The notes under the pieces are model-generated. The model was not told where the DNA came from. It saw only the letters and a program-made list of their open reading frames with translations, and made no database searches. Shown here piece after piece: positions 63,529-64,000 of a DNA stretch of 64,000 nucleotides; the stretch's first letter is position 1, and each line of letters begins with the position of its first letter. This DNA comes from Azotimanducus chitobiosivorans (lineage in GTDB: Bacteria; Pseudomonadota; Gammaproteobacteria; Pseudomonadales; Azotimanducaceae). Location of the stretch: assembly GCA_965200235.1 (NCBI GenBank), contig OZ241339.1, forward strand, positions 2,108,001 to 2,172,000, written 5' to 3'. A program made the translations under genes and the position numbers.

Positions 63529-64000
63529 CTAATAATTCACCGGCACCGCATCAAGGCTGCGCCACAAATACCACGTGGCGATCGACCGCCAAGGTCGCCA
63601 CGGGGCGGCGACTTCGAGCATTTGGCTATTCGTTGGCCGCTCGCCAGCAAGATAGTGATCGCCAATCGCACGTTGCAGCCCGACATCGCCGAGAGGCAGC
63701 ACATCGGGCCTGAGCAAATGAAAGATGAGGAACATCTCCGCAGTCCAGCGTCCGACGCCCTTGACCTGAGTCAAGTCGTCAATCACCGCTTCGTCGTCCA
63801 TCTCAGGCCAAGACGACAATCGCAGGCTGCCATCAACAAAATGCTGGGCAAGGCTCAAGATGTAGCGAGCCTTGGCATTTGACAGTCCGCAGGCGCGCAA
63901 GGTGTCGGCATCCTTGCGAACAACCGCCTGCGGCGTCACTTCTTGGACTTCCGCCTCGAATCGCCCCCACACGGAAGCCGCGGCCTTGACCGAAATCTGC
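63529..64000 (-). CDS. DNA-3-methyladenine glycosylase II, AlkA-type (cut by window edge)
   Basis: The minus-strand frame continues past the window edge; the visible 157 residues begin QISVKAAASVWGRFEAEV, the usual Q-x-S-V-K-A-A start of the catalytic domain. The helix-hairpin-helix LTQVKGVGRWTAEMFLIFHL and the catalytic Asp in VLPLGDVGLQRAI mark an AlkA-type enzyme that removes alkylated purines. A GTG at 63972 is not the real start. It is convergent to the haem operon. Confidence 0.88.
   Translation of the reverse strand, partial: QISVKAAASVWGRFEAEVQEVTPQAVVRKDADTLRACGLSNAKARYILSLAQHFVDGSLRLSSWPEMDDEAVIDDLTQVKGVGRWTAEMFLIFHLLRPDVLPLGDVGLQRAIGDHYLAGERPTNSQMLEVAAPWRPWRSIATWYLWRSLDAVPVNY

Overview
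The window looks like chromosomal DNA from an aerobic, probably aquatic, gammaproteobacterium of moderately high G+C. The evidence is a complete Na+-translocating NADH:quinone reductase operon (nqrABCDEF), a haem-type TonB-dependent receptor with its ABC transporter, and housekeeping genes (topA, gmk, rph, argB, coaBC, radC) in arrangements usual for that class. I cannot name the genus. I saw no tRNA, rRNA or CRISPR array.

Layout: 0-4 kb holds a TPR protein cut by the window edge and a large TonB-dependent receptor. 4.2-4.9 kb is a non-coding patch of two abutting inverted-repeat elements, both ending in CTAG. 4.9-14.1 kb is metabolic: a flavin split-barrel protein, a crotonase, a Nudix hydrolase, the nqr operon and a TauD-type dioxygenase. 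14.1-30 kb is a defence island, all on the minus strand: a complete type I restriction-modification system (hsdM, hsdS, hsdR) carrying a very long reverse transcriptase-nitrilase fusion of the DRT type 1 (UG1) kind, a RhuM-like protein, a DUF3800 protein, a YgjP-type metallopeptidase and an AAA-ATPase/PD-(D/E)XK protein. A frameshifted hsdS tail lies just behind the reverse transcriptase. 30-36.9 kb is a mixed accessory stretch: carotenoid oxygenase, DUF2141 protein, LytTR regulator, an OLD-like ATPase/Toprim protein, a glycosyltransferase-like protein, a sulfotransferase and a small HTH protein. 37-44.2 kb is the housekeeping block.

44.4-49.7 kb is a compact signalling locus. It combines a receiver-PP2C phosphatase, an RsbW-like kinase, a periplasmic ligand-binding protein and a membrane histidine kinase in one tightly coupled operon, with a convergent STAS anti-anti-sigma factor gene. 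It reads as a ligand-controlled partner-switching pathway. 49.9-52.3 kb encodes a MATE pump and an alpha/beta hydrolase.

52.3-57.8 kb is a second defence-type stretch: an orphan hipB behind a nested palindrome and followed by a probable hipA relic, a Baeyer-Villiger-type monooxygenase, an orphan higA preceded by the tail of higB, and an McrB-McrC pair. 58.1-63.5 kb is a haem uptake and breakdown operon (receptor, binding protein, permease, ATPase, IsdG-like monooxygenase) behind a promoter overlapped by a 19-bp palindrome. The window ends inside an AlkA-type DNA glycosylase gene.
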